A stretch of DNA of 64,000 nucleotides from Eubacterium sp. (GCA_017619835.1 JAFZRN010000021.1:1-64000), one strand, 5' to 3'; positions 44,781 through 54,348 are shown, counted from the stretch's first letter. Made by a program: numbers and translations. Notes: generated from the sequence alone by a model not told the origin.

Positions 44781-46268
44781 ATGGAAGAAAGTAACACTCC
44801 AAACACTCCGGAGGTTGATACAACCAAAGTATCCTGGGAGGAAAAATACGGTAAAAAGAAAAAGGGTAAGAAGGTAAACAAGGCTATAATAGCGCTTATT
44901 TTAGTTGTTGCTTTAGCTGCTCTCGGTGCAGCCGCATATGGCTATACGAGGCTTATAAAGAAAACTACCGAAGGACTCGGAACAGAGACTCTTGTCGAAA
45001 GCTACGGCGAACAGGATCTTACGGCTTATATCAACAGTACAGGTACTATTGAAAGCCAGGAGGTTCAGAGTGTTGTCACGACTCTCCAGTACCCTATAAA
45101 GGAGATAAAGGTTGAAGTCGGTGACAGAGTAAAGGCCGGCGATACTGTCTGCATCATCGATGATAAGGATATAAATGAGAGGATTGATGCTCTCGAAGCT
45201 CAGGCATCCGATGAGGAAAGACGTGAGGCTAAGGAGATTGAAATATCAAATCGTCAGCTGAATCAGACAAAGGAATCCTCGGGCAGAAATATCAACAAAG
45301 CCAAGAACGGTGTAAATGAGGCAGAAGAGGATTACAACGAGGCAGTTGATGAATACGAAAAGGCCAAGAAAGCATATAAAAAGGCAGTTAAGAAGCTGAA
45401 GAAAGCTACCGAGACTGATGCCATCAAGAAGAAGTCCACTACTGTTACCGAGAAGAAGGCGGCACTTGATGCGGCAGAGATGGCAATGAACGAAAAGGAA
45501 TCCATCTATAAGAGTACAAAGGACAGCTACGATCAGGTGGTTGAGGGACAGAAGGAAGCGGTTCAGAGCGCTCAGAATTCAAACGAGCTGACTCTGTCAA
45601 ACATTTCCTCTTATTCCGCAATCGCTTCAGAGCTGGCAAGCTGCTACGAGATGAAGGAGAAGACCATAATAAAGGCCGAGCATGACGGTATCGTTACATC
45701 TGTCAGCGCAACCGAGGGTCTTGTTCCGACAGGAATCATCCTTCAGATCGAGAATGATCAGAAACTTCGCGTCATTGTTGATATAAAGGAAAGAGATATC
45801 TTCAAGATAAAGGAAGGTATGGATGTAGATCTTTCAAATGATACACTCGAGGATGTTACCGGAAAAGGAAAGGTTTCCAAGGTGATCAACTTTGTAATGG
45901 GAACTTCCAGCGAGCAGTCCGTCCTCGGCATGCAGAGTACCGATTCCGGCTACAATGCAGTGATAGATATAAATGAGCAGACTAACATGCTTCTCGGAAT
46001 GAATGTTAAGACCAAGATAGCTACCGGAAATGAGATGTCCGTTATGGCTGTTCCATATACCGCCATCATGACGGATGATGACGGCGATTATGTATATGTT
46101 GCCAAGGAAACATCAGGCTTCTATATGGCTGAGAGAAGAAATATTGAAACCGGTGAGACCGGTGACTATTATACAGAGATCACAGGCGGTGACCTCGAGC
46201 CGGGTGACAAGGTCATCCTGTACCCCGATACGGTTGCAGAAGGCGGCATTGTCAAGATAAAAGAATAG
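44781..46268 (+). CDS. MacA/HlyD-like membrane fusion protein
   Basis: 495 residues. Start at ATG 44781 (AAAGGAA upstream), with a GTG immediately before it as an alternative. A cytoplasmic Lys-rich N-terminus, one transmembrane helix (about 33-55), then half of a biotinyl-lipoyl domain, a long coiled coil (about 135-270, rich in Glu/Lys/Ala), the second lipoyl half (IIKAEHDGIVTSV), and a beta-barrel domain. It is the periplasm-facing adaptor of a MacAB-type exporter in Gram-positive form, and precedes the ATPase and permease. Confidence 0.92.
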   Translation: MEESNTPNTPEVDTTKVSWEEKYGKKKKGKKVNKAIIALILVVALAALGAAAYGYTRLIKKTTEGLGTETLVESYGEQDLTAYINSTGTIESQEVQSVVTTLQYPIKEIKVEVGDRVKAGDTVCIIDDKDINERIDALEAQASDEERREAKEIEISNRQLNQTKESSGRNINKAKNGVNEAEEDYNEAVDEYEKAKKAYKKAVKKLKKATETDAIKKKSTTVTEKKAALDAAEMAMNEKESIYKSTKDSYDQVVEGQKEAVQSAQNSNELTLSNISSYSAIASELASCYEMKEKTIIKAEHDGIVTSVSATEGLVPTGIILQIENDQKLRVIVDIKERDIFKIKEGMDVDLSNDTLEDVTGKGKVSKVINFVMGTSSEQSVLGMQSTDSGYNAVIDINEQTNMLLGMNVKTKIATGNEMSVMAVPYTAIMTDDDGDYVYVAKETSGFYMAERRNIETGETGDYYTEITGGDLEPGDKVILYPDTVAEGGIVKIKE

Positions 46269-46280
46269 GAGATGTGCGAA

Positions 46281-47081
46281 TTGGATAGTAGAGTAGTTAT
46301 CGACATGCAGCACATCAACAAGAAGTATTATGAAGGACTTGAAAATGAGCTGCATATACTTCACGACATAGATCTTACGGTCCATGACGGTGAGTTTGTT
46401 GCACTGGTCGGTGAATCGGGAAGCGGCAAATCCACGATGATGAATATAATCGGCGCGCTGGACAGACCTACTTCGGGAAAGTATTATCTCAGCGGTGAAG
46501 ACATCTCCGAAATGGATGATGATTATTTGAGCGAGATAAGAAATCAGGAGATTGGTTTCGTGTTCCAGAGTGCATACATGATCCCCCGTATCTCTGCGGT
46601 TGAAAATGTCGAGGTACCGCTTATGTACAGCGGCATGTCCCGTAAAGAGAGAAGGGAAAAGGCCATGCACATCCTTGAGATGGTTGGCATGTCGGACCGT
46701 TATAAGCATAAGGCAAATGAGCTCTCGGGCGGACAGAATCAGAGAGTCGCAATAGCAAGAGCACTTGCCTGCAACCCGTCCATCATACTTGCGGACGAGC
46801 CTACAGGTGCCCTGGATTCAAAGACAGGTCATCTTATCATGGATATCTTCCACAAGCTTCATGATGAGCAGGGAAAGACAATAGTACTCATCACTCACAG
46901 TAAGGAACTTGCCTCCGAAACTCAGAGGATAGTTACGATCAGTGACGGATACATCATTTCAGATGAGAATAATGCGATGTATAAACTCAGAAGAGATGCA
47001 AGGAAAAAGGATCCGAATGCTGATAAGATGAGCTACAGTACAACTGAAGTAGAAGAGGGAGGTGCACAGAATGAACTTTAG
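46281..47081 (+). CDS. ABC transporter ATPase, MacB/LolD-like
   Basis: 267 residues from TTG 46281. I prefer TTG because AGGAG (46267-46271) lies 9 nt before it, whereas the in-frame ATG 46272 is directly against that site. Walker A GESGSGKST, Q-loop FVFQSAYM, signature LSGGQNQRVAIARAL, Walker B IILADEPTGALDS, H-loop LITHS. The C-terminal tail is Lys- and acid-rich. The middle gene of the exporter operon, overlapping the permease gene by 11 nt. Confidence 0.9.
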   Translation: MDSRVVIDMQHINKKYYEGLENELHILHDIDLTVHDGEFVALVGESGSGKSTMMNIIGALDRPTSGKYYLSGEDISEMDDDYLSEIRNQEIGFVFQSAYMIPRISAVENVEVPLMYSGMSRKERREKAMHILEMVGMSDRYKHKANELSGGQNQRVAIARALACNPSIILADEPTGALDSKTGHLIMDIFHKLHDEQGKTIVLITHSKELASETQRIVTISDGYIISDENNAMYKLRRDARKKDPNADKMSYSTTEVEEGGAQNEL

Positions 47082-48366
47082 TGAAAACCTCCGTCTTGCA
47101 TGGTCCTGCGTAAGGGCCAATAAAATGCGTTCCATCCTCACAATGCTTGGAATCATTATCGGAATCAGTTCCGTTATCACGATATCCACAATAGGAAGTT
47201 CCTTAAGACAGACGATCCAGAAGACATTTTCAGATCTGACGGGAACTAACCAGCTGGGTGTAACATGGATGGATCCTACCTATAAGTACGAAACAGAACA
47301 GCCCATGTTCACGCTTGATGATATGTATAAATATAAGCAGGCATTTTCGGGCATGGTCTCTGATGTAAATATGGATTACAGCCTTGGTGAAACCATTTAT
47401 ACGGATGGCGACAATGAAGCCAATGTAAATGTTATCGGAACCACTGAAGCATATTGTAAAACGATGAATTATGAGATCGTCTACGGACGTGATATCAATT
47501 TCGATGACAGCTTCGGTAAGAAGAGGGTCTGTGTTGTTTCCGAGAATTTTGTCAAATACGGTCTCGGCGGAATGGATAATCCGATAGGTGAACATATTGA
47601 GATGACTCTTTCCAACAAAGAGGTCATGGATGCATATATCATCGGTGTTTATAAGCAGACAAGAACCCAGATGGCAAATCTCGGACAGCAGAGTAAGGAC
47701 GAGAAGGATCAGGCCACGGAAATGATACTCCCGGTTCAGTATGCATGGGATCTTGCAAATGAGCCTGAGTTTAACAGAAACTTCTGGGCATTCTATTTCT
47801 TTAATGAGCCCGGTGTTGATGTCAGCATGCTTAAGGAGAATACAAAGGCCTACTTTGAGAGGACTAACAGAGATACCAATTACGAGATCCTGGTACAGAG
47901 TCTTGAAGAGCAGCTGAAGATGATCAATACAGTTCTTAATGTCATCACAGCCGCTATATCGATAATTGCTGCCATATCACTTATCGTTGGTGGTATTGGT
48001 GTTATGAATATCATGCTGGTTTCGGTTGTTGAGAGAACCAAGGAAATCGGTATCAGGAAGGCGCTCGGAGCCAAGAACAGGGTTATTGAGATGCAGTTTC
48101 TTGTAGAAGCTGTTTTAATCTGTGCGATCGGTGGTATAATAGGGATACTTCTGGGACTGGTGAACGGTGGAATTATATCTTTCGTCGTTAAGCAGATCGT
48201 GCAGTCGCAGGAAAGTCTCAGCATGCTTACTGTAGCGGTGAGTCCGCCATACGGAGCGATCATTATTTCGTTCCTGTTCTCGTCGCTCGTAGGGGTGGTC
48301 TTTGGACTTTATCCGGCACGTCGTGCCGCACGCCTGAGCCCTATCGATGCACTTCGTTATGAGTAA
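47071..48366 (+). CDS. ABC transporter permease, MacB-like (FtsX domain)
   Basis: 431 residues from ATG 47071 (GGGAGG 8 nt upstream; an in-frame GTG at 47062 overlaps that site). The N-terminal NFSENLRLAWSCVRANKMRS and TMLGIIIGISSVI mark MacB permeases; then a MacB periplasmic core and three C-terminal helices with GGIGVMNIMLVSVVERTKEI, GIRKALGAK, and the end PARRAARLSPIDALRYE. It works with the two genes upstream to export a peptide, lipid or antibiotic of unknown identity. Confidence 0.94.
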   Translation: MNFSENLRLAWSCVRANKMRSILTMLGIIIGISSVITISTIGSSLRQTIQKTFSDLTGTNQLGVTWMDPTYKYETEQPMFTLDDMYKYKQAFSGMVSDVNMDYSLGETIYTDGDNEANVNVIGTTEAYCKTMNYEIVYGRDINFDDSFGKKRVCVVSENFVKYGLGGMDNPIGEHIEMTLSNKEVMDAYIIGVYKQTRTQMANLGQQSKDEKDQATEMILPVQYAWDLANEPEFNRNFWAFYFFNEPGVDVSMLKENTKAYFERTNRDTNYEILVQSLEEQLKMINTVLNVITAAISIIAAISLIVGGIGVMNIMLVSVVERTKEIGIRKALGAKNRVIEMQFLVEAVLICAIGGIIGILLGLVNGGIISFVVKQIVQSQESLSMLTVAVSPPYGAIIISFLFSSLVGVVFGLYPARRAARLSPIDALRYE

Positions 48367-48378
48367 GGTGTAGAGGAA

Positions 48379-48495
48379 AGTGCAGCTATGAATTGAAGCG
48401 GGTATAGCGCAGCCGGGAGTGCAGCTACGAATTGAAGCGGGTATAGCGTAGCCGAGAGTGCAGCTACGAATTGAAGCGGGTATAGCGCTACCATG
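48379..48495. repeat. Three 39-nt tandem units leading into a GC-rich module
   Basis: Units start at 48379, 48418 and 48457, each reading AGTGCAGCTAYGAATTGAAG then CGGGTATAGCG. The third runs on into the hairpin module. They follow the permease stop by 12 nt. A degenerate two-unit version precedes copies A1 and A2 at 27 kb. Confidence 0.85.
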
Positions 48496-48580
48496 TTCCC
48501 CTTCGAGTGCCGGAGAAGGCCCTCGAAGTGAAACAGGATTGCGCCCTCCCGCGTTTACTTTATTAGAAACGTACGCTGCA
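48457..48580. repeat. GC-rich palindromic module, copy A3
   Basis: Homologue of 27362-27500. Terminal pair TGCAGC (48459-48464) with GCTGCA (48575-48580), a compensated version of TGCACC/GGTGCA at 27 kb. Hairpin TTCGAGTGCC (48502-48511), loop GGAGAA, GGCCCTCGAA (48518-48527). The string GCGCCCTCCCGCG is conserved. Confidence 0.83.
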
Positions 48581-48620
48581 AGAAAGAAAATGAAATGCCA
48601 GGACGTGAATCCATTGAAAA

Positions 48621-48814
48621 AGCTAACAAATCAAATATATAAGAAAAAATATTAGCTGATTATATAGATAAATATATCAATTAGATGTTTTAAGAGAAGA
48701 ACTAAGCTAATAAAATGAGATATATTGAAAATTTATTAGCTGTAAGATATAAAAATCCATGTTTTAAGGAGAAAATCGGCTAACAAAAACCGTTTTAAGC
48801 ATAAAATATTAGCT
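48621..48814. repeat. Module B, copy 2: three GCTAA/TTAGC hairpins
   Basis: GCTAA 48622-48626 with TTAGC 48652-48656; 48716-48720 with 48736-48740; 48779-48783 with 48809-48813. Order and flanking words (AAAAAGCTAACAAATCAA, CGGCTAACA, ATATTAGCT) match 27535-27728. No gene seen. Confidence 0.8.
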
Positions 48815-48832
48815 TACGAAAAATATGGGACA

Positions 48833-48872
48833 GCGCCCTCCCGCGTTTACTTTATTAGAAACGTACGCTGCA
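48833..48872. repeat. GC-rich module, partial copy A4
   Basis: Exact 40-nt copy of 48541-48580 (the 3' end of copy A3), placed after module B as A2 is at 27 kb. The 5' half with the hairpin is missing. The remaining 107 nt to luxS are AT-rich with a TATAAT at 48924-48929. Confidence 0.85.
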
Positions 48873-48979
48873 AAAATGAAAGATTAATAAAGTAGAATAA
48901 AATATATAGAAAAAAAGATTGATTATAATATAAAGATAGAGTATAACAAGAAGAACAGTTTGAGTGTAAGGAAGTTGAT

Positions 48980-49447
48980 ATGGAAAGAATAGCAAGTTTT
49001 TCGGTTAATCATCTGAATTTGTTTCCAGGGTTATATGTGTCCAGGAGGGATAAGAAGGAGAATGTGGTGATAACCACGTTTGATATGAGAATGACGGCGC
49101 CTAACAGGGAGCCGGTCATGGATATGCCGGCTTTGCATACAATCGAGCATATGGGTGCGACTTATCTCAGGAACTGTGACAGGAAGGATGATATAGTTTA
49201 TTTCGGACCCATGGGCTGCCGGACGGGATGTTACATTGTTATGTTCGGTGAGCTGGAGTCGGAGGATATATATCAGATGGTGGTTGATATGTGTGACTTC
49301 ATCATCGGATATGAGGGTGAGATTCCTGGAGCTAAGCCGGAGGAATGCGGCAACTATTCGGAGCAGAATCTGAATATGGCTAAGTTCTACATAAAAAAAT
49401 ATAGAGATGAATTGGTAAGTAATAAGAGATTCATTTATCCATTATAA
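48980..49447 (+). CDS. luxS: S-ribosylhomocysteine lyase
   Basis: Cleaves S-ribosylhomocysteine to homocysteine and the AI-2 precursor DPD. 155 residues, the usual length. Metal ligands HTIEH (His53, His57) and the later Cys123 in EECGNYSEQN; catalytic region GPMGCRTG with Cys80. Start with GGAAG upstream. It is preceded by a 600-nt repeat region, so its regulation may depend on that element. The antiporter gene follows after 18 nt. Confidence 0.96.
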   Translation: MERIASFSVNHLNLFPGLYVSRRDKKENVVITTFDMRMTAPNREPVMDMPALHTIEHMGATYLRNCDRKDDIVYFGPMGCRTGCYIVMFGELESEDIYQMVVDMCDFIIGYEGEIPGAKPEECGNYSEQNLNMAKFYIKKYRDELVSNKRFIYPL

Positions 49448-49465
49448 AAATTCAGGGAGAGAGTG

Positions 49466-50644
49466 ATGGATAAGCTGACTATCCTAAGGGATATTTCAAT
49501 CATTATCATTACAGCTAAGTTTTTCGGACTTGTTGCAAGGAAGCTTAAGATGCCCCAGGTTGTGGGCGGAATTATAGCAGGTCTTCTTATAGGTCCAAGC
49601 GTTCTCGGTTTCGTGGAGCTTTCGGATTTTATATCCGGAACGGCAGAGATCGGTGTCATACTTCTTATGTTCAGTGCCGGTCTTGAAACAAGCATAACTC
49701 AGCTGAAAAAAACAGGAATAAAGGCGACACTTATCGCATGTGCAGGAGTATTTGTTCCGCTTGTCTGCGGAACGATACTCTATATGTGTTTTTATGGTTT
49801 TTCTTCTTTCGGAAATGAAGCTTTCTTAAGAGCGGTCTTTATCGGAACGATCCTTACGGCGACTTCCGTAAGCATTACAGTCCAGGCTTTAAAGGAGCTT
49901 GGCAAGCTGACCGAGGAGACGGGGACAACGATCTTAAGTGCCGCGATCATTGACGATGTTATCGGTATCCTTGTGCTTACGATCGTAATAAGCTTCAGGG
50001 ATCCGAATAATAAAGTATCTGATGTATTCCTCAGGACTGCAGGATTCTTTGTCCTTGCAGTGGTCTTCGGAATTGTCATATTTAAGATTCTCAAGGTGAT
50101 CGATAAGAAATATCCTCACACGCAGAGAATCCCTATCATAGGGCTTGCCCTTGCGCTCGCACTTTCGTATGTGGCTGACAGGTACTTCGGGATTGCGGAT
50201 ATTACCGGCGCATTTGTGGCAGGTATCATTATGAGCTCTCTTGATGACTCAAAATATATAGACAGAAAGATGGACGTTAATTCGTACATGATCTTCGGTC
50301 CCGTGTTCTTTGCGAGCATCGGACTTCAGACGGATCTTCATACGATTGATACCACGATCCTTCTGTTCTCTCTTTGCTTTGTCATCGTGGGACTTCTTTC
50401 CAAGATCGCAGGCTGCGGACTTGTGGGAGAGCTCAGTGGCTTCAAGGGGAAAAATGCTCTTAAGATCGGAGTCGGCATGATGACCAGAGGAGAGGTTGCC
50501 CTGATCGTATCAAAGAGAGGACTCGAGGCCGGAATGATGGAGAGCAAATTCTTCACATCGGTCATTCTTCTTATTGTCGTAAGTTCCATACTCACACCGG
50601 TTTTCTTAAAACTCCTGTATAAAGAGAGTAAAAGTGTGGTATAA
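49466..50644 (+). CDS. CPA2-type cation:proton antiporter
   Basis: A 392-residue membrane protein with about twelve helices, starting LTILRDISIIIITAKFFGLVARKL. Typical family features: KMPQVVGGIIAGLLIGPSVL and an acidic AAIIDDVIGILVL in the transport core. There is no C-terminal TrkA domain. Expected to exchange Na+ or K+ for H+. Start at ATG 49466 (GGGAGAG upstream); a GTG directly before it is the alternative. Confidence 0.92.
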   Translation: MDKLTILRDISIIIITAKFFGLVARKLKMPQVVGGIIAGLLIGPSVLGFVELSDFISGTAEIGVILLMFSAGLETSITQLKKTGIKATLIACAGVFVPLVCGTILYMCFYGFSSFGNEAFLRAVFIGTILTATSVSITVQALKELGKLTEETGTTILSAAIIDDVIGILVLTIVISFRDPNNKVSDVFLRTAGFFVLAVVFGIVIFKILKVIDKKYPHTQRIPIIGLALALALSYVADRYFGIADITGAFVAGIIMSSLDDSKYIDRKMDVNSYMIFGPVFFASIGLQTDLHTIDTTILLFSLCFVIVGLLSKIAGCGLVGELSGFKGKNALKIGVGMMTRGEVALIVSKRGLEAGMMESKFFTSVILLIVVSSILTPVFLKLLYKESKSVV

Positions 50645-50645
50645 T
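50640..50645 (+). promoter_or_regulatory. Extended -10 promoter of the SGNH/Ig-like gene
   Basis: TGGTATAAT at the very end of the antiporter gene; TATAAT overlaps its stop codon. No clear -35 box. The leader to ATG 50705 is about 53 nt and AT-rich. Confidence 0.45.
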
Positions 50646-50704
50646 ATAATTTACGAATCTTTTTATAAAACGATCCAAAGATATATATTTAAAGGTTATA
50701 GCAT

Positions 50705-52054
50705 ATGAAGAAAAGACTTTTAGCTCTTCTTCTGACAGCATGTCTCGTTTTTACAGTCGTTCTGTCGGAATATACAACTGCATATGCTGAGGGCAGCACG
50801 GCTCAGAAGACCGTGAAGGTTCTTTTTGTGGGCAACAGCTTTACGAAAAGAAACAGACTTCATAAGATCTTTAAGGGTATAGCCAAGGCGGACGGTGTCA
50901 AGGTCAAGGCCAAGAGACTTGCGTTCGGCGGCTATAAGCTGAGAAAGTTTGCAAGCTCAAAGACTAAGGCCGGAAAGAAGCTGAGAAAGCTTCTCAAGAA
51001 GGACTGGGATTATGTTGTCCTTCAGGGTTATTCCAGTGAGTTTGTAAAGAGCTATAACAAGAATACCTACAAGGCTGTGTCGAAGCTTATCGGAATGGTC
51101 CGGGACAGCGGAGCAGAACCTGTCCTGTATATGACCTGGGCAAAGGAAAGCGGAATGAAGGTCGATAACCGTACCATGCAGGTCACCATGGATAAGGCAG
51201 AGGCAACAGAGCTTGTATCCGACATTTATTACAAGGTCGGAAATGAGTTCGGTATAAAGGTTGCTCCTGTTGGCCAGAATTTCCTCAGATGCTCCGAGGA
51301 ATATCCCGAGGTCAATCTCATTACGGATGACCTGAAGCATCCTACGTTTGCGGGCAGTTATCTTGCTGCATGTACGATCTACGAAACCATTTTCAATAAA
51401 TCCGTACTTGGAAATGAGTACTATTCCAAGAGCGAGAAGAAGGTGGGTATAGGTAAGAAGAAGGCGACAAAGCTTCAGCATATCGCTGATGTCAGGATGC
51501 AGATCGACAAGAATTATATATATCTGGAGCCGGGAAAGTCGGCAAGTATCGATGCAAAGATCAAGGTTTCGGCCGAAAATGATGTCTATCTCGATAAGTA
51601 TAACGGGAAGGACCATATCATGTATACCTCGAACGATCCTTCAATCGCAACCGTCGATGAGTACGGAACCATCACGGGCGTAAGCAAGGGCGAGACCTAT
51701 ATCAGGGCCCAGTCGGACAGCGGCCTTTCGATAGTGACCACGGTCGAGGTAAAGAGCAGGAACACATTTGAACTGTTCGTAGGCTCCGAAGATTCGGTCT
51801 ATGGCAGGGACTTTATCAATTACACCGTCAGCTGGCCTAAGCAGGGAAATGACACGGTTTCGGAAGTTTACCGAAGCATTCTGAATAAGAATCATTTTGT
51901 CCTGATCGGCCGTACAAGCGGTGATATATATTCCGACCTGAATGTACTGAAGGGTAAGAAGTACATTTATAAGGTCGTATGCTACAAGAAGACAGACGGG
52001 GTTCTTAAGTATTCGGGGGAGAGTCTCACAAGAACTGTACATAATGAGAAGTAG
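50705..52054 (+). CDS. Secreted SGNH-hydrolase-like protein with bacterial Ig-like domain
   Basis: 449 residues. Signal peptide MKKRLLALLLTACLVFTVVL with cleavage likely after AYA (about 28). The SGNH-like domain (about 36-230) has LFVGNSFTKRN as block I, VVLQGYSSEF, and a late DDLKHPTFAGSYLAA that supplies the Asp/His pair. A Big_2-like Ig domain (about 265-350: YTSNDPSIATVDEYGTITG) and a C-terminal fibronectin-like domain follow. Probably an extracellular carbohydrate esterase or lipase; substrate unknown. A GH3 glycosidase follows after 9 nt, supporting a role in glycan use or wall remodelling. Confidence 0.85.
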   Translation: MKKRLLALLLTACLVFTVVLSEYTTAYAEGSTAQKTVKVLFVGNSFTKRNRLHKIFKGIAKADGVKVKAKRLAFGGYKLRKFASSKTKAGKKLRKLLKKDWDYVVLQGYSSEFVKSYNKNTYKAVSKLIGMVRDSGAEPVLYMTWAKESGMKVDNRTMQVTMDKAEATELVSDIYYKVGNEFGIKVAPVGQNFLRCSEEYPEVNLITDDLKHPTFAGSYLAACTIYETIFNKSVLGNEYYSKSEKKVGIGKKKATKLQHIADVRMQIDKNYIYLEPGKSASIDAKIKVSAENDVYLDKYNGKDHIMYTSNDPSIATVDEYGTITGVSKGETYIRAQSDSGLSIVTTVEVKSRNTFELFVGSEDSVYGRDFINYTVSWPKQGNDTVSEVYRSILNKNHFVLIGRTSGDIYSDLNVLKGKKYIYKVVCYKKTDGVLKYSGESLTRTVHNEK

Positions 52055-52063
52055 GAGGTATGT

Positions 52064-54307
52064 ATGGATATTAAGGGTATTGTTGAGAGGATGACTCTCG
52101 AGCAGAAAGCGTCATTTGTATCGGGACATGATATGTGGACCACCGAGGAATTTAAAGAGCTGGGGGTTCCGGCCATATTCATGTGCGATGGCCCTCACGG
52201 ACTCAGAAAGCAGGAGATCACTCCGCAGGATCAGACGGACATCTATAATTCGATAGATGCTGTATGTTTCCCAACGGCCTGCGCCACAGCTGCATCTTTC
52301 GATAAACAGCTCATGTATGACATGGGTGTTACTTTAGGTAAGGAGTGCCAAGCAGTTGATGTATCGACCATCCTCGGCCCGGCTATCAATATAAAGCGTT
52401 CGCCTCTCTGCGGACGTAACTTCGAATATGTTTCCGAGGACCCGTATCTTACGGGTGAGATGTCGGCATCATATATAAACGGTGTCCAGTCTCAGAATGT
52501 GGGAACGTCGCTTAAGCATTTTGCCGCAAATTCCCAGGAAACCGAGAGAATGTATGCAGACGATATAGTTGATATGAGAACCTTGAGAGAGATATATCTC
52601 GCAGGTTTTGAGATTGCTGTTAAGAAGTCCATGCCATGGACGATTATGGCTTCCTATAACCGTATCAACGGCGAATATTCATCAGAGAATAACTGGCTCC
52701 TTAATGAAGTCCTGAGAGATGAGTGGGGCTTCGACGGAGTGGTAATGTCCGATTGGGGAGCAGTTTCTGACAGGATAAAGGGTATCGCATCCGGACTTGA
52801 TCTTGAGATGCCCGGAAGCCAGGGTGTAAATGATGCTTCCATAGTTGAAGCTGTTAAGAGCGGTGCTCTGTCACAGGAAGACCTGGATAAGGCAGTTACA
52901 AATATCCTCAAATGGATTGAAAAGTTTATAGAGCATAGGCAGACCGAGACATTTGACAGAGACATCGATCATGAGAAGGCAGTACGTGCAGAAGAAGAGT
53001 GTATAGTACTTCTTAAGAATGAAAATGTTTTGCCTCTCGGAGATGCCGAGAAGATAGCAATCATTGGCGGCTTTGCCGAATCACCCAGATTCCAGGGTGG
53101 CGGAAGCAGCCATATAAATGCTCATAACATTGTATCCGCAGTTTCCGTTAAGGATAACTATTCGGATAATATCTCCTTTGCGGAAGGCTTCCCTTATGAT
53201 GCCGATGTAAAGGATGAAGCTAAGTATGCCGAAGCTTTAAATAAGGCTGAAGCAGCAGATAAGATCATCGTATTTGCCGGACTTCCCGATGTATTCGAAT
53301 CGGAAGGCTATGACAGAAGCCATATGAGACTTCCCGACTGCCAGAACGAGCTTATCGCAAAGCTTATCGAACTTGGCAAGCCGGTTATAGTTGTTCTTCA
53401 CAACGGTTCACCTGTTGAGATGCCATGGGCTGATAAGGTATCCGGTATCGTAGAAGCTTATCTCGGCGGAGAGGGCGTGGGAGAAGCTGTGATGAATGTG
53501 ATTTACGGAAAGGTTAATCCATCCGGAAAGCTTGCCGAATCCTTCCCGATTAAGCTCGAGGATAATCCGAGCTTCCTCAACTTTCCTGTTGCAAGACATA
53601 AGGTTAATTATGCCGAGGGAGTTTTCGTAGGCTACAGATATTATGATACAAAGAAGATGGATGTCCTCTTCCCGTTCGGATACGGACTTTCATATACAAC
53701 CTTTGAATACAGCAACCTTAAGGTAGATTCCGAAGTGGTTGACATAACATCAGAAACTAGGGTGTATGTAGATGTTACAAATACCGGCGATGTTAAAGGT
53801 AAGGAGATCGTTCAGCTCTATATCTCTGATAAGACAAATGCTGTAAACAGACCTGTTCACGAGCTTAAGGGCTTTGAAAAGGTAGAGCTTGAGCCGGGTG
53901 AGACTAAGACAGTAAGCTTCACCCTCGATAAGAGAAGCTTTGCATGGTTTTCGGAAGAACTGAATGACTGGTATGCAGCAAACGGAAGCTATGTTATCGA
54001 GATCGGAAAGTCTTCAAGAGACATAGTTCTCACAAAAGAAATAAAATTAACCGGAAGCTTTCAGATACCTCCGGTTATAGATCATGATATTCAGTTAGGT
54101 GAGCTTCTTGCATATGATAAGACACGTGCCTTTACCGAGCAGCAGTTTGCAAAAGCATCAACTCAGTTCTCCGGTGAAGGCGGTGAGCTGGACGAGATGA
54201 CAAAGGCAATGATGGAATATATGCCTATCCGTACGTTACGTTCCTTTGGCGGAATGACCAACGAAGCAATAGCCCAGATTCTTGATGAATTAAAGAAGCT
54301 TATCTAA
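52064..54307 (+). CDS. Glycoside hydrolase family 3 beta-glycosidase
   Basis: 747 residues without signal peptide, so cytoplasmic. The N-terminal TIM barrel has LGPAINIKRSPLCGRNFEY, SLKHFAANSQE, and the nucleophile in VVMSDWGAV (about Asp230). The alpha/beta sandwich has GGSSHINAHN and LPDCQNELI. A C-terminal fibronectin III-like domain (about 575-650) starts at the VTNTGDVKGKEIVQLY segment, with an extra tail. Expected beta-glucosidase or beta-xylosidase activity on oligosaccharides. AGGAGGT ribosome binding site. Confidence 0.94.
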   Translation: MDIKGIVERMTLEQKASFVSGHDMWTTEEFKELGVPAIFMCDGPHGLRKQEITPQDQTDIYNSIDAVCFPTACATAASFDKQLMYDMGVTLGKECQAVDVSTILGPAINIKRSPLCGRNFEYVSEDPYLTGEMSASYINGVQSQNVGTSLKHFAANSQETERMYADDIVDMRTLREIYLAGFEIAVKKSMPWTIMASYNRINGEYSSENNWLLNEVLRDEWGFDGVVMSDWGAVSDRIKGIASGLDLEMPGSQGVNDASIVEAVKSGALSQEDLDKAVTNILKWIEKFIEHRQTETFDRDIDHEKAVRAEEECIVLLKNENVLPLGDAEKIAIIGGFAESPRFQGGGSSHINAHNIVSAVSVKDNYSDNISFAEGFPYDADVKDEAKYAEALNKAEAADKIIVFAGLPDVFESEGYDRSHMRLPDCQNELIAKLIELGKPVIVVLHNGSPVEMPWADKVSGIVEAYLGGEGVGEAVMNVIYGKVNPSGKLAESFPIKLEDNPSFLNFPVARHKVNYAEGVFVGYRYYDTKKMDVLFPFGYGLSYTTFEYSNLKVDSEVVDITSETRVYVDVTNTGDVKGKEIVQLYISDKTNAVNRPVHELKGFEKVELEPGETKTVSFTLDKRSFAWFSEELNDWYAANGSYVIEIGKSSRDIVLTKEIKLTGSFQIPPVIDHDIQLGELLAYDKTRAFTEQQFAKASTQFSGEGGELDEMTKAMMEYMPIRTLRSFGGMTNEAIAQILDELKKLI

Positions 54308-54316
54308 TCATCGAAG

Positions 54317-54348
54317 GATAGTTATCTTAATTATCTGAATAAACTATC
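54317..54348. terminator. Weak inverted repeat between GH3 and pyrC
   Basis: GATAGTT (54317-54323) and AACTATC (54342-54348) with an 18-nt loop, in the 19-bp gap between the convergent genes and inside the pyrC end. Possible bidirectional terminator; weak. Confidence 0.35.

Noticed and set aside
48379-48495. Regular 39-nt repeats considered as a CRISPR array
   Set aside because: The units are contiguous without unique spacers, only three, and flow into a hairpin module also found elsewhere; no cas genes.
48458-48655. Open frame through module A3
   Set aside because: Same reasoning as for 27392-27604; it runs into the AT-rich hairpins.
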